Positions 1-10,965 of a DNA stretch of 64,000 nucleotides are shown in pieces. The first letter of the stretch is position 1. The number at the start of each line of letters is the position of its first letter. Source of the DNA: Phlyctochytrium arcticum (lineage: Eukaryota; Chytridiomycota; Chytridiomycetes; Chytridiales; Chytridiaceae); contig JAHLKI010000028.1 in the NCBI GenBank assembly GCA_025602905.1, forward strand, positions 310,001 through 374,000, given 5' to 3'. The translations under genes and the position numbers were made by a program. Under the pieces are notes generated by a model that worked only from the letters and a program-made list of their open reading frames with translations, was not told the DNA's origin and made no database searches.

Positions 1-672
1 GACCACCCAGTTGCTGAACGGATTGATCGTCTTAACCACCTAATCCCTCCGTTAGTACCCGTACGATAAGTCTCAGTACCTCCTATTACTCACATGCAAG
101 GAACTGGCATCAAGTATTGATTGATTGCTGGAGTATCCTGTGCATATAACATACTTTCCAGAAGTTGTCATCTATCGGCCCTCCAAATTTAATGACATCT
201 GTGTGGACCGACGTCAGCCCTATCTATACCTTCCCACCTTCACGCCCGTAATGGTTCCGGCAAAGGCTTCCGCATTCGCTTGCAAGCACCGTCCGTCAAA
301 GAGATCCCACATGATAACCTCCCCATCTTCCGAGGCTGTAAAGATGATGTTTTCTCCCGACGCGACGCCTTCCACCTCAATCTTGCCCAAAGTTATGGCA
401 GTAACTTGAGACTTGTGCCCGCATAGCATCACCTTGGGCTGTGCAATGATATTCATTCATCAAAATGGGTGTTGGCAAAACATTATCATTGGCGAGTTTA
501 CCTGCCATTGCCCGGCCTGGTTCCTCCGAAAAGTCCATACAATGCCCGAGTTTGTCCCCAGTACAATGGTCTTGCCGTCCTCGGCGGATACAACGGTCGA
601 TATTTCACAGGCAGTGGCAAACGGAGAGGAAAGCCAGCTTGCCACCGGTAGTATCAGGGAAGTCATGTTCAC
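1..672 (-). CDS. WD40-repeat protein, WDR7/rabconnectin-3-beta-like (N-terminal part)
   Basis: Two exons are clear on the minus strand: 672-502 and 438 to about 230, joined by a 63-nt intron (GTAAAC..CACAG). Exon 1 starts MNMTSLILPVASW and continues with a WD-repeat strand (VVSAEDGKTIVLGTNSG). Exon 2 carries a second repeat with IFTASEDGEVIMWDLFDGRC. Both the start and the xSASExGExxxWDxxDGRC segment follow the N-terminus of the WDR7/WDR72 family, large WD proteins that partner DMXL proteins in regulating V-ATPase assembly. A donor lies near 230; I could not follow the reading frame convincingly to base 1. The bulk of the protein, normally over 1,000 residues, lies outside the window. The family call is from remembered similarity of about 140 residues and is moderately secure; WD40 itself is firm. 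Confidence 0.6.
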
Positions 673-1055
673 AAAATTTGATGCAGGCTGGCCGATCCAG
701 CTTTTCCTCGCGGCGAGTTCCGCTTGCTGATGACACTCACGGATGACACTCGCTCGGCTTGGGAGCTCTCATCGATCCTACCCATATATACTTTGCACTG
801 GCACTTATCAAAAGAGCTTGAATAGACGTTGGTATATGGATTACTATTTTCCAGCGCATCTCATATACAAATTTGCTCACAGAATTTCTAGTCACTTATG
901 TGCAAATGCGAACCCACACACTGACTTCAAAGGAGATGAATCAAATCGCATCTGGGGTTCAGTAAAACAAAATTGTATACACAGCGCTGGATGCGCTTGC
1001 TATCAATGGGAACAGATGGATGGTGCAGAAAAAAGGACAATAATTTAATGGAAAC
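673..1055. other. Intergenic region
   Basis: No supportable gene. It separates the 5' end of the WDR7-like gene from the 3' end of the DExH helicase gene, so it should hold the promoter of the former and the terminator of the latter. Reading frames present are short and unlike known proteins. Confidence 0.5.
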
Positions 1056-4000
1056 CTAATAACGATACAGATCATTGGAGTTGGCAGCTTCCACTAATGC
1101 TGCAATCTCTCGTATAAGCATAGATCCCAGCTGCTCCATACGTTTCCGCTCTTCCGCATCAATAGACTTTCTCGAGTTGGCCCTTGATTGCGCCCAAAAC
1201 ACCCATGTCAAATATTTTTCCATCCACATTTTGAGTTCCTGCAACACGCGTAAATGATACACGCTGGGAACCCGAATCTGAAGCCAATCGTCAACCCAGA
1301 AGGCGGGCTTGTCCAGTTCAGTGGTGTCTCGCACTACAGTCTGCGGATCCGCGAAAAGGACCAGCGCGATTGGATCTACTCGGGTGGTACTTCGCATATA
1401 CAGGGCGCCATCTACTCGCTGCTTGTCCTGGAAGGCCAAAATTCGGGGGGGTAAGGGGGGAGGAGCCGCTCCGGTTGGTACATCGAGCGAGGCAGTGTCA
1501 TCATTATCGTCGGGGATAGTGTCATAGTCAAATACATCTGAGTTAGAGGCTGATCCTGGGGCGCAGCGACCATTGGACGGACCAGCCTGTAAGGCCTTGT
1601 CAGCACTAACAACTCCTTTCCAGCTGTTGACGCTGCTACCGGTCAGTCGCAACACACGCTCATACCGTGATCGGTATTCGTCTTTCGCAGTGACCTCCGC
1701 GATATTGGGGTACAATGCCCCGCCAAGAATAGCGCGCACCATCCCAGCGTTGTTCGCGTGGATATTCCTCTCGGCCCCGCCAAGCTGGGCGGTACTTCGT
1801 GGGCCATGAGCCCGCTGTCTTGATACAAAGCCAGCATCCTCCAAGCTGCGCACCAGCTGTTGTCGGGCACGCTCAATATTTGCCATACTGTTGTAATGGA
1901 GATAATTGGTTCGGGCAAAGTCTTTTGCTTCAGGAATGAAAGAGCGGGAGCCTAAGCCTCCTGCTTCTGCCACGCTTTTCCATGCTGAGAACGCGGCAAG
2001 GGTAGTCAAATGGTCACTCTGTGTACCCACTGCGAACTTGGCCAAAATATGAGCACGACCCTGTTCTTTTTCGTCCGGGTGGATTGCAAAAACCCCTCGC
2101 CCGATTTCCATTCCACCTGCTAATGTCAAAATAGGGTCTAAACAGCCTAGCAAAGCGGCTTCCAAAACCATCTTGCCAATCCACGGGTCTACAGGCATGT
2201 TGGCTAGGACGCGACCAATTGATGTCAGGTTCTCGTCTCTTGTAAGCGCTCCCAACTTTTGCAGTTCCTGCATGGCGGTTCTGACGTTTCCAGGTGAAGG
2301 TGGCTGTGGAGCAGCTGCGAATACATCCGCAACCCTCCTTGCCAACCGAAGTGCCTTAATCTTCAGAACGGTGGATTGGAGGTCAACTCTCAGCAATTCT
2401 GGTGGCATGCTGAACGGCAAGGACTCTTTCCGCCGGTGAGAGAGTAAAGAAAAGTATTGTCCCGGTTGGCATCGACCGGCACGACCAGCACGCTGCGTTT
2501 AGCGAATTGAGTATCCTATAGACGCGCGAGAACAACAAACATTTAAATACCTGACGTAAATTAGACGTAGCTGCCCAAACAGAGCTTAGAGAGGAGATGC
2601 GACGATCCGCATCGTATGAGTTGATTCGAAGTTTCGCGGCATCTACGACGTAGACAACGTCATTAATCGTTACACTTGTCTCGGCGATATTTGTGGAAAG
2701 AATGATTTTGCGAACGCCTTTGGGTGGAGTGTCAAAGATCAGCTGTTGTGCACTTGTGGGAATTGAGGAATGCAATGGATATATCCGATATTTAGCCTCG
2801 TTGCTGAATCCGATTCGATACGTTTTATCCTCTTTGAGGCGTTGCATCATGGTATCAATCTCCTGCCAACCGGGCAAAAAGCACAAGATTGCGCCCTCTG
2901 GTCGAGTACCACAAATGTGGGCGATTAGGGCCTCCAGGTAGTCGTACGGTACGGGATCCTCGCCCCTTGGTGGAATCATGCTGCCCATCTCATTTCTCGC
3001 CCATGATAGAGATTCTTTTGCTGGACGGAACGGAACCGGCAGAGCATCTCGTTTGTATAGCAAATTTTCTACATCCTCCAAAAAATGTTTTTCCACCGGG
3101 AACATTCGCCCGGGAACAGCTATTACGGGTGGTAACAAATTACTCTTGGGATCGCTCCCAAATCCGCGGAAATAATCCTGGAAGAGTTTTGTCTCTGCCG
3201 TTGCAGACATGAGAATCACGCGAAGATCCGGGCGTCTTTTCAACAAATGCCGCACAATAATTAGCAAAAGATCCGTGTTCAAGTCCCGCTCGTGAACTTC
3301 ATCCAGAATAACGTGCGTGACATTGGTCAGGGATGGGTTTTCCTGCAGCCGTTTCAACAAGATTCCAGACGTGCAAAAAATAAGATGGCCAGACTCTGGA
3401 TCAGATGTTGGGCGCTTGTCGTCAAATCGGACCTGGTAGCCAACGTTGCTTCGCCGGCCTATTACTTCACCTCGCTCGGAAGCAACACGTTGTGCAACCG
3501 ATATGGCAGCAATTCGTCGAGGTTGCGTGACTACAATATTGGCCGGCGCTGGTCGTGCGGGATCATTCTGAAGAAACTTTCGTTCCTGCGCGATATGTGA
3601 TAGAATAAACTGCGGAAGTTGAGTGGTTTTTCCCGCTCCAGTTTCTGCCGACAATATTGTGACGGGATTACTTTCGATAGCTGCCATAATCTCTTGATAC
3701 TTGGTGAAAATGGGCAGTTCGTTCTTCAGCAACTCCTGTGGGATCTCAATCTGGTGTGGTTCCACCTGACGGAGACGAGGACCGGATGCAAAACTTCCAC
3801 CGTCATTGCCAAAATCCATGAGCGGTTCGAACGATTCTGATTCCATTTCAGCTTCCTGAATCGCAAAAGCGTCCGCATCTTTGAGCTGTGACAGCATGTT
3901 GTCCAGCCGGGCCAAGTTGGACTCTGCCAAATCGATCTGGATGGGCTGCTCTAGCATATCGGCAATCCGCTTCTTGGGAGGTACTGAGTGGAGACGGAAA

Positions 4001-5424
4001 AGATCCACGTACTGCTGATTTACTATTGCCAGTAAATGTGTTGTCAGATTGCTCCAGCCTCGAGTTTGTGCTGCCTTCTTTCCTTTGGCTTGTCCCAAGA
4101 CGTTCAACATGGGTAAGCTCTGTCCTTCAAATGTGTGTGGTGGCAGATGATAATGACACTCCCAGTGTCCAGGGTCATGTTTTCTACCGCTAGCATGCCG
4201 AAAAGAAGGCTTTGGTACAGGTAGATTTTGTTGATTGCAGTAATATGTGACAAACTTCTTCTCTACATCGTCAATGCTGCGAGGTAAGGTGGCATTTGGA
4301 ATTGGAAGACGGTGCTGCATGGGAGGGGCGCGGTGCTCTTGTTGATAGCGTGGTCCACCTTGCCCGCGCGCAAGTGGGGGGACATATGCTCCCGGCCCAA
4401 GTGACTGTAATGATGGCTGCCATGAACCATCCCGTGGATCCCCCGCCTGCCAATTGTCCGGACGCGAGTATGTACCATTTTGCGCTTGCGCGTTTTGAGG
4501 TTGACGTGATTGGAATGCAGGGGCGGTCTCGCGAATGGTCAATTTGCCTCGCGGTGTTGCTGGTGTTGAGATTCTCAATTTTCCCATCAAAGCCGCGACA
4601 GGTGATTCTCCCCGCGGCCCTCCACTAACGCTAATAGATGCCGGAAGTTCCTCGTCATCATCCCAAGCGGAGCTAGATACAGGTACGGAATTTTTAAACG
4701 CAGATGGGTGTTGGGGAGCTTTGCTTGAAATGGCTTGAAGCGGCAGGCTATCCCACTCTTCAGGCACGGCTCGATTAATGTTAGTACGCGGCGCTTCCTG
4801 TTGCGCGCCTCCACTACCACCAGATCGGGCCGGCTTACCCCGGCGTCGGCGCTTTGGCTCAGCTGCGACTAAGAGTCCTTCACTTTCCAAGCGCTCGCTA
4901 ACAGTGTGATAGAGATTCTGCCGGGCTGTTTTCTTGTTTGTGCCGTCTGTTCGCACTGACAACGAGCGGCCCGGGGCGATGGGTATGTCCAGGCGAGCAG
5001 TAAAGTACTGCTGAGCTCCCCCACCTCGAACAGACTGTGGAACTCGGTGCTCTTCAAACTGTGGGTCCAATGGCATCTGAACTTTTTGAAAGTAGTTTCG
5101 AACGGTTTGAGTATCCTGCGAGATTTGCAACTCGCTCAGGTTACTCCCCAACTCTGATGGCTCAAGCGGCAGCCGGGGGGCAGGTTTGCTACTGCTTACA
5201 CGAGAGGAAGGGCGCGATTCCTGGTCTCTCCGAGAACTCTGGGGGCCTGATGGCTGTCGATTCATTATGATGTTGCGGTGTTGTTGAGACGCTGTTACCG
5301 GAACGGTTTTGGAATATAAATTCAAGCTGAGCGACGATGTTCGTAGTAACGAGTTATCCTTGCGAAAGACGGAGATTCCTTGTGGCCTAATGAAATGATT
5401 AAAGAGAGGAATGATATGTTTCAT
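1056..5424 (-). CDS. DExH-box RNA helicase with dsRBD-like N-terminus (DHX9/DHX30-type)
   Basis: Two exons (5424-2551 and 2492-1056) and a 58-nt intron give 1436 aa. The splice restores motif VI as QRAGRAGR. Other helicase motifs are visible: motif I GAGKTT at about residue 596, Ia TQPRR, II DEVH at about 708, III SAT, and V in STNIAETSVTI. After the core come the winged-helix, ratchet (HA2) and OB-fold regions typical of DEAH/RHA helicases. Two stretches before the core (about residues 105-185 and 385-470) look like dsRNA-binding folds, as in DHX9 and DHX30. Such enzymes unwind or remodel structured RNA using ATP. The first Met opens a basic, Ser/Leu-rich segment that could target mitochondria; a second Met at codon 54 (MNRQPSG) would give a form without it. 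Start choice is therefore uncertain; the family is firm. Confidence 0.88.
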
Positions 5425-5746
5425 TCCGCGGTCGGAACGTCTTCTAATGGAGATCTGCTAATGGAGTTCCAGCAGCCATCAAATTCGGCCAACTTTGAAT
5501 TTTGTCATGGCCGGTGGCGCAGCCATGGCAGCCAGAGCGGAGCCCGCAGCACTGAGCCTGGCACTCGGAATTCACTGGAAGATCATCAGCTGAAGATCGT
5601 AGAGGCAAGAAGGGGATCAAAGACAAACCGCCTGGGAAAAGCTTCGGAAAAACAACGCAGAATATACTACTCATCCCCTTCGACCGTGCTTAACACAGCA
5701 AATCAATATTTTTAATCGACCATCTTGAATACCAAAAGTTTGAGCA
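5425..5746. promoter_or_regulatory. Shared upstream region of helicase and ERG28
   Basis: The 322 bp between two divergent start codons must contain both promoters. I see no clear TATA box or other recognisable site. Confidence 0.4.
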
Positions 5747-6209
5747 ATGTCGTTCCTCCCACCTACCTATCTGCAAAAGCACCTCCTGTTCGTTGGCACA
5801 TTGGCCGTCTATAACGCTGTGCAATGTTTTATCCCGTCTATCGCCAAGACTCGCCAGATATATTCCGGGCAGAAGGGAGAAGCGACAGCACTGGCCTCCC
5901 GGTTCCTGGGCCTTTGGACAGCGACTTCTGGGCTTATTAGGATGTACGCCGCTTACAACATTCAGGATCGAGTGTAAGTGCAGTCTCAGGATGTAATTGT
6001 TAAAGAGTCGCTGCTAACCGGGAGTGCGCGGTAGAATGTATACATTGGCCATGTGGACTTTTGCGTTGGCCTTCTTTTCTTTCTCGAACGAAGTATTTAT
6101 TTTCAAGACAGCCAAATGGTCCAGTCCTGGGGTATGGCCAGCTCTGGTCCTCTCCACAGTCTCCTTGATCTGGATGTGGAATGGACAATCTGGCTACGTT
6201 GTAGCATAG
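5747..6209 (+). CDS. ERG28: Ergosterol biosynthesis scaffold protein Erg28
   Basis: Exons 5747-5973 and 6035-6209 give 133 aa. The intron has GTAAGT, a GCTAAC branch site and TAG. Erg28 is a small ER membrane protein that tethers the C-4 demethylation enzymes of sterol synthesis (Erg25, Erg26, Erg27). The sequence shows the family's hydrophobic segments and signatures: a YLQKHLLFVGTLAVYNAVQ start, the FLGLWTATSGLIRMYAAYN segment and the SNEVFIFKTAKW segment, followed by a final TM around VLSTVSLIWMW. Length is close to yeast Erg28 (148 aa). The identification is secure. Confidence 0.93.
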
Positions 6210-6435
6210 AATCCGTAGCGATGGATCCGAGCAACCTTGTAGATACTTTCGTTTCCATAGAGCACGTAGATTCGTTCCCCGCCGTAACACTGAGCATCTA
6301 TTCCGGCGCACGCATGAGAGCCTCTGTTGATCGGTATCTTATTGTGGGCTGACATTCTAGAATTATCCTTCACATGAAAGGGATACAATAACGAGCGCCG
6401 AAGAAATTGAAATGGCTGTAAAAAAACTGGTGCAT

Positions 6436-7125
6436 CTAGAACATGGAGCCTTCTGGTGGCTGGGACAACTTCTTATGCGCCGGATTCGCCATTTCACTAA
6501 AGTTGGATGCGTTACCAAATGCCCCCGTTGCCTTAAACAATTCATCAACTGAACCCACCGCCGTAACTCTGCCAGCAATGTTTCTATCGTGTAATTTCGC
6601 TTCCAATTGTCGAGACACGGCAGGCGTTCAACCTTCAATTCGTTCAGATCCACTTTCAAAACAAGTCATGAAGCAGATAGGCCCACCTTTCCATTCTGTT
6701 GGCTGACAGATGGCAGATTGATGCGGGACAGAAAGTGAACGACTGGTGGGCGGTCCGGATAGTCTGCACTACAGTGGATCTTTAGACTGTAAATTCGGTT
6801 CTCGTGGACCGTCTGAGCCAATGAGAAAAGTCTTAATCAACTGACCGCTGGATAACGAAATATGCAGTCACTTACATGGCCCGGACCAATAATCGTCCCA
6901 TTCCAGTTTGACATCATGGTATCCTCCCCATCGGCCAATCCATAACTAATGGTACCGTCTCCAATGCCCTTCTCGCCCTTCTCCAGTTCCTCCAGCAGTC
7001 GAAAGTTACGAGGTACTATGATTGTCACCGAAAAAGCGTCAGTCAGTCCGTCAAGGCGAAGGAAATTGAGCCATAGGCCAAGAGCCAGCCCTGGCTCCTT
7101 GGCTCCTAGTTTTACCTTTAGCCAT
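6436..7125 (-). CDS. MMS2: Ubiquitin-conjugating enzyme variant Mms2/UEV1
   Basis: Five exons on the minus strand: 7125-7116, 7015-6876, 6812-6687, 6632-6559 and 6496-6436, giving 136 aa (family about 138). The first exon encodes only MAK plus one base; the product starts [20 protein letters not shown], the canonical UEV start. It ends with [16 protein letters not shown], also canonical. As in all UEVs the catalytic Cys of E2 enzymes is missing: the LPCLDNW segment has a Cys but not in the E2 active-site context. Mms2 pairs with Ubc13 to build K63-linked ubiquitin chains in error-free post-replication repair. The gene is divergent from RCL1 with 174 bp between start codons. Confidence 0.95.
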
Positions 7126-7299
7126 GTCGTTGAGATGCCCGTCCTGAAAATGCGATCCGCGTTTGCTCTCTGCGAACACTCGATTGGTTTCGGCTGGGTG
7201 GCTCTCACGCAATCTACCCAAATCAGGATTAATGCACTCTCGCGTTGGATTCTTTTTGCTTGAGCATTTCGCTTCTCTTTGGCATTAGTAGAACGACGA
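7126..7299. promoter_or_regulatory. Bidirectional promoter MMS2/RCL1
   Basis: Only 174 bp separate the two divergent start codons, so both promoters must overlap or adjoin here. No TATA box is evident. Confidence 0.45.
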
Positions 7300-8524
7300 A
7301 TGACAAAGAGCAATAGTCTCCACTACAAGGGCCATGCGGCCTTTCGCCAGCGCCTGGTCATGGCCACTCTCTCAGGCAAGGCACTCCGCATCACAGACAT
7401 TCGCTCAGACGACGAGGACGCTCCGGGTTTGGCAGGTATTTCTCCCTTGCCCATTCACTGCTTTGAGCATATACTTACCCGATGAACACACAGACTACGA
7501 AGCAAGTTTCTTGAGGCTAATCGAAAAAATGACCAACGGAAGTATCATCGAAATCAATTACACGGGTACAGCCATCTCGTACCGCCCAGGCGTCCTCATC
7601 GGCGGTTCTCTGCAACATGACTGCCCACCCTCCCGCTCCATCGGCTATTTCTTGGAATCCATTTTATGTCTTGCTCCCTTTTGCAAGCGTCCTGTTACTT
7701 TAACGTTAACGGGAGTCACCAACAACAACCTAGACCCTTCCGTTGACTTTATTAGAACGGTCCATCTACCTCTTTTAAAGCTCTTTGGACTGGACGACAA
7801 CATCGAACTCAAAATCAACAAGAGGGGTGCACCACCTAAAGCCGGCGGGGATATTTCCTTTACTTGCCCTGTCATCAGACAACTCAAACCCCTGCAATTC
7901 ATCGACCCCGGCAAAATTAAACGGATTAGAGGGATAGCCTATGCAACCAGAGTCTCACCCACCATGCCTAACCGCGTCCTCGACACAGCTCGTTCGTTAC
8001 TGACACCATTCACACCTGATGTCTATATTTACTCGGATATGTACAAGGGCGCCGAGTCGGGCAACTCCCCCGGTTACGGATTGACTTTAGTTGCGGAATC
8101 CACCACGGGTGCACTGTTATCAGCTGAAGCATGCTTTGAACCTCGTCCTCCTTCCACCTCAACCCAAGACTCGTCTCATTTCGACACTTCGGAACCCGCT
8201 CCTTCAACTACAAACAAATTCAACTTCCCAACCCCCGAACTCTTATCCCAACACGTCACTTCCGCTCTCCTCCACCAAATCTCTTCTGGAGCCTGTTTCG
8301 ACACCTCAACCCAATACTTGCCTCTCCTATTCATGTCCCTTTCCCCGCAGGATGTTTCGCAGATCCGTTTAGGGAAATTATCTCCGTTTACCGTGCAGTA
8401 TTTACGAGATATTAAGGATTTTCTAGGGGTCGTGTTTAAAGTCACGCCAGAGCATGACACGAAAACGGTGCTGTTGTCGTGTTTTGGGAGTGGGTTTAGT
8501 AATACGGCCAAGAATGTTACTTAG
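7300..8524 (+). CDS. RCL1: RNA 3'-terminal phosphate cyclase-like protein Rcl1
   Basis: Exons 7300-7435 and 7494-8524 give 388 aa (yeast Rcl1 367). The ATG at 7300 gives [20 protein letters not shown], matching the N-terminus of the family; translation from further upstream would need a non-ATG start. Diagnostic segments are [59 protein letters not shown] and [12 protein letters not shown]. Rcl1 is a nucleolar protein of the U3 processome required for 18S rRNA maturation with Bms1. The catalytic His of true RtcA cyclases does not appear in the C-terminal segment, as expected for the Rcl1 branch. A loop around residues 240-270 is longer and Ser/Thr/Pro rich compared with yeast. Confidence 0.94.
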
Positions 8525-9897
8525 TGTTTACTGCTTGTATTTTTTTTGTACTTTTCTACTTTTAACTTATTGATGATATGACCCCGAGGCCTGGCCCAGA
8601 CATTCTTCCGAAGCCCGAGCGGGGGTGCGAATGATTTTGCGCAGCAAAATCAAATGCGAGCGGTAGGGAGAAGGACAGCCGAGCGAAGCGAGGGAAACGA
8701 TTTTGCGCAGCAAAAGCAAATGCGAGCGGCAGCGAGGAGGGACAAAAGATATTGACGAACCTCCCCTGAAGGGGGCGAGGAACAAGATTTTTGCGGGAGC
8801 AAAATCAATACGGGGTTCACACATGTTGCAACAATATGACGACCTCTCGCGGGGAGGAGAATGCGTTTTAATAACAGACTCAATGCTGACAAAGCTCCAA
8901 AGGAACCAAAGAATGCGACGCGAAATCAATTCACATGGTTTGCAAACAATACGACGGACCTCCGGGCGAGGATCCATGGCGTTTCTTTTCAAAGCTCAAG
9001 AATGGGTTGAAGGGATTGGATGAGGATTGGAGTATACTCAACCCCTTCACACAAGACATCTCGCTGGTCCCGTTTACAGTTCATGGGTGCGTGGGGAATG
9101 TCTACGCCGGATCATGACGGGTTTAATGTTGTTGGAAATGTGGGGGTAGGGGAATGTTTACTTCTTTTGGTGACACGAGAACTGAAATCCAAAAGACGTG
9201 GTGTGTGTGTGTGAAATTTTTAGTAGTTGGCTCAGCGAAACGAGTTAATATGAACCCAAACATTTTTGTTTTCCAAGAGGTTTATATTTGAAATGGGGGA
9301 GGAGATCGTACCCAAAATCCAACACAATCTAACCGTTGTTTTGTGTACTGCGTGAGTAAAAACGCGTGGCGTGGGAAAAATACACAACGCTACTCCAGAA
9401 ACATATTCTCGCTATTTCCAAATGATTATTTTTTGAGGATGTTGGCCAAAGATCAGAGAAATCCAAAAGGAACGTTATCGTCATCATAGTCCGTTCCGTC
9501 CATGTCCAGTAAACTAAACGCACTGCAGCTCTATTGGGATATGTTCTTACGAGGCCCCAGAATTGTTTGTTTGCGTTACATACCTGCAGGTGTGCATTTT
9601 GACAAAAGTGGATATGATCACTTATGTCGTCTGCGGTGTACATTTGACAAACGTTGAAAGGTTGACCGAGAAGGTTTTTTCAACTTTTTTGACATATTGG
9701 CGAAAACGCTGTTTTTGGCGTTGGAATTCAAGTATACCAAATCAAAGGAAAAAAAAACATCTGTGCGAGACTTGGTCACAAAATCTTGACCGGTCGCCAC
9801 CAACAAAACTTCTAACAAAAGGTGAAAATCAAACTTGAGAAGAATTAGGATATAAAGAAATTTTTAACTCGACAACTGAACTATATTGAAAAAAATA
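8525..9897. other. Gene-poor region with short palindromic repeats
   Basis: No gene I can support. The first 300 bp hold palindromic repeats (listed separately). Beyond about 8.9 kb there are only short open frames without recognisable domains, and the sequence becomes AT-rich after 9.2 kb. Confidence 0.5.
8633..8808. repeat. Cluster of short palindromic repeats
   Basis: A 31-bp unit beginning GATTTTGCGCAGCAAAATC occurs at 8633-8663 and again, with one visible change (an A-to-T/T-to-G type difference in the right arm), at 8699-8729. A weaker copy lies at 8786-8808. The core is a perfect 8-bp stem (GATTTTGC/GCAAAATC) with a 3-nt loop in the first copy. Between the units is GAGCGAAGCGAG, itself a small palindrome. 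The layout resembles mobile hairpin elements, but origin is unknown. Confidence 0.7.
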
Positions 9898-10268
9898 ATC
9901 CTTTGCCTTGCCTCCTTAAACGCATCCTCCAAACTCCCGCTCTGAATGGGTAGCATGGCTTTTTTTATGTGAGCAGAGTTGAAAATCAAATCGCACATAT
10001 GTTTCAGGGTAGAGTTTCTACCACCAGAAAGATATCTGTGTCGGTAAACATGGGCAGTCATACGCAGAGGTGCACCACACCAAGTAAAGGGTCTTGATAA
10101 CATGCCGTTTACCAATCCCCAAAAATGTATTGACAAAAAATGATGCACAGTCCTTTCGCCGCATCCTCCAACTCCCGTTGAAAGGGTATGATGACTTTTT
10201 TTTGTAAGCAGAGTTGAAAATCAAATCGCAACTACGTTGGTGAATTCGGGTAGAGTTCTGCTACCAGA
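9898..10268. repeat. Diverged direct repeat (two copies)
   Basis: A segment at 9898-10027 recurs in diverged form at 10152-10268. Shared blocks include CGCATCCTCCAA(A)CTCCCG, GAGCAGAGTTGAAAATC (GTAAGCAGAGTTGAAAATC in copy 2) and a TAGAGTT..CTACCA end. On the minus strand both copies read into related peptides containing CDLIFNSA and KK. No known protein family is recognised; it may be the remains of a duplicated transposon end. Confidence 0.55.
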
Positions 10269-10319
10269 TCGTGTAGAAGGCCAACCCTTCGAAATTCTAC
10301 GAGCTACCTTTGTCTGAGA

Positions 10320-10700
10320 GAAGACGATGGCTTCACCGCTAAATTCTAGAGTTTACTTTACATGCCTACCTTGAGACAAACCATTCAGCTTCTAGGATTT
10401 GGCTGAGACTGAGGTTGGATATGGTTGCCACCGGTTACGTCTTTGGACGAGCTTCTGAAAAGGATGAAGCGTTTGAAGGCATGATGTATTTAAAAAATTT
10501 CAAGGACCTGGTCCAAGTGGTACTTCCTCCTGAGCGATGAATTGAGGCGCTTGCCTTCCGCTCACCCGAAACAACTTGGGTTGCCGGGTTGGACGTTGTG
10601 TCGCAGAAGGCATGATAGGAACACACTTTTTTAATTATCAACATGTATGCTAGATGTAGGACAGTGGAACTGCAGTGGAAGCGCGAGATCATTTGGATGA
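10320..10700 (+). pseudogene. Relic related to the 36-kb transposon-associated sequence
   Basis: The plus strand around 10509-10555 reads WYFLLSDELR in one frame. The minus strand at about 36165-36130 reads the same residues after a related W-rich stretch. The nucleotide match covers roughly 35-45 bp at about 85-90 percent identity, with weaker similarity upstream. Frames are interrupted, so this looks like a decayed copy of a sequence also found inside the Merlin-type element at 35.5-37.3 kb. Function unknown. Confidence 0.4.
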
Positions 10701-10823
10701 ATTCGTATGTTGTGCGGATCAGTTAGCTTGTCGGAGATTGAGACCTTCTATACTCAAAGTCGTAAATACATTACTCGGAACAGTCAGTTTGGTAGTGCTT
10801 TGTAGTTTCGGCTATTACAACTA

Positions 10824-10963
10824 GGGGGTGTCATGATATAAAACTTTCCGATATCATCAGAGGATTTCCCTCATCCACATACTTCAAAAAGTGTTATATG
10901 GACAGACACAGAGTTTTATATCGCTGCAATATAAAACTTGATCTGCCCATGTTTGACACCCCC
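10824..10963. mobile_element. MITE with TA target duplication (Tc1/mariner type)
   Basis: A 140-bp element has perfect 10-bp terminal inverted repeats GGGGGTGTCA/TGACACCCCC and is flanked on both sides by TA (10822-10823 and 10964-10965). A further internal inverted pair, GATATAAAAC near the left end and GTTTTATATC at about 10913-10922, extends the foldback. There is no coding capacity. TA duplication plus short TIRs is the signature of non-autonomous Tc1/mariner-like elements. No other copy was seen in this window. Confidence 0.7.
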
Positions 10964-10965
10964 TA

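Noticed and set aside
8567..9214. Several 60-140-codon frames around the palindromic repeats
   Set aside because: Overlapping frames on both strands with no domain, and partly formed by the repeats.
9329..9838. Open frames of about 90-104 codons on both strands
   Set aside because: AT-rich sequence, no recognisable motif, no splice or start support.
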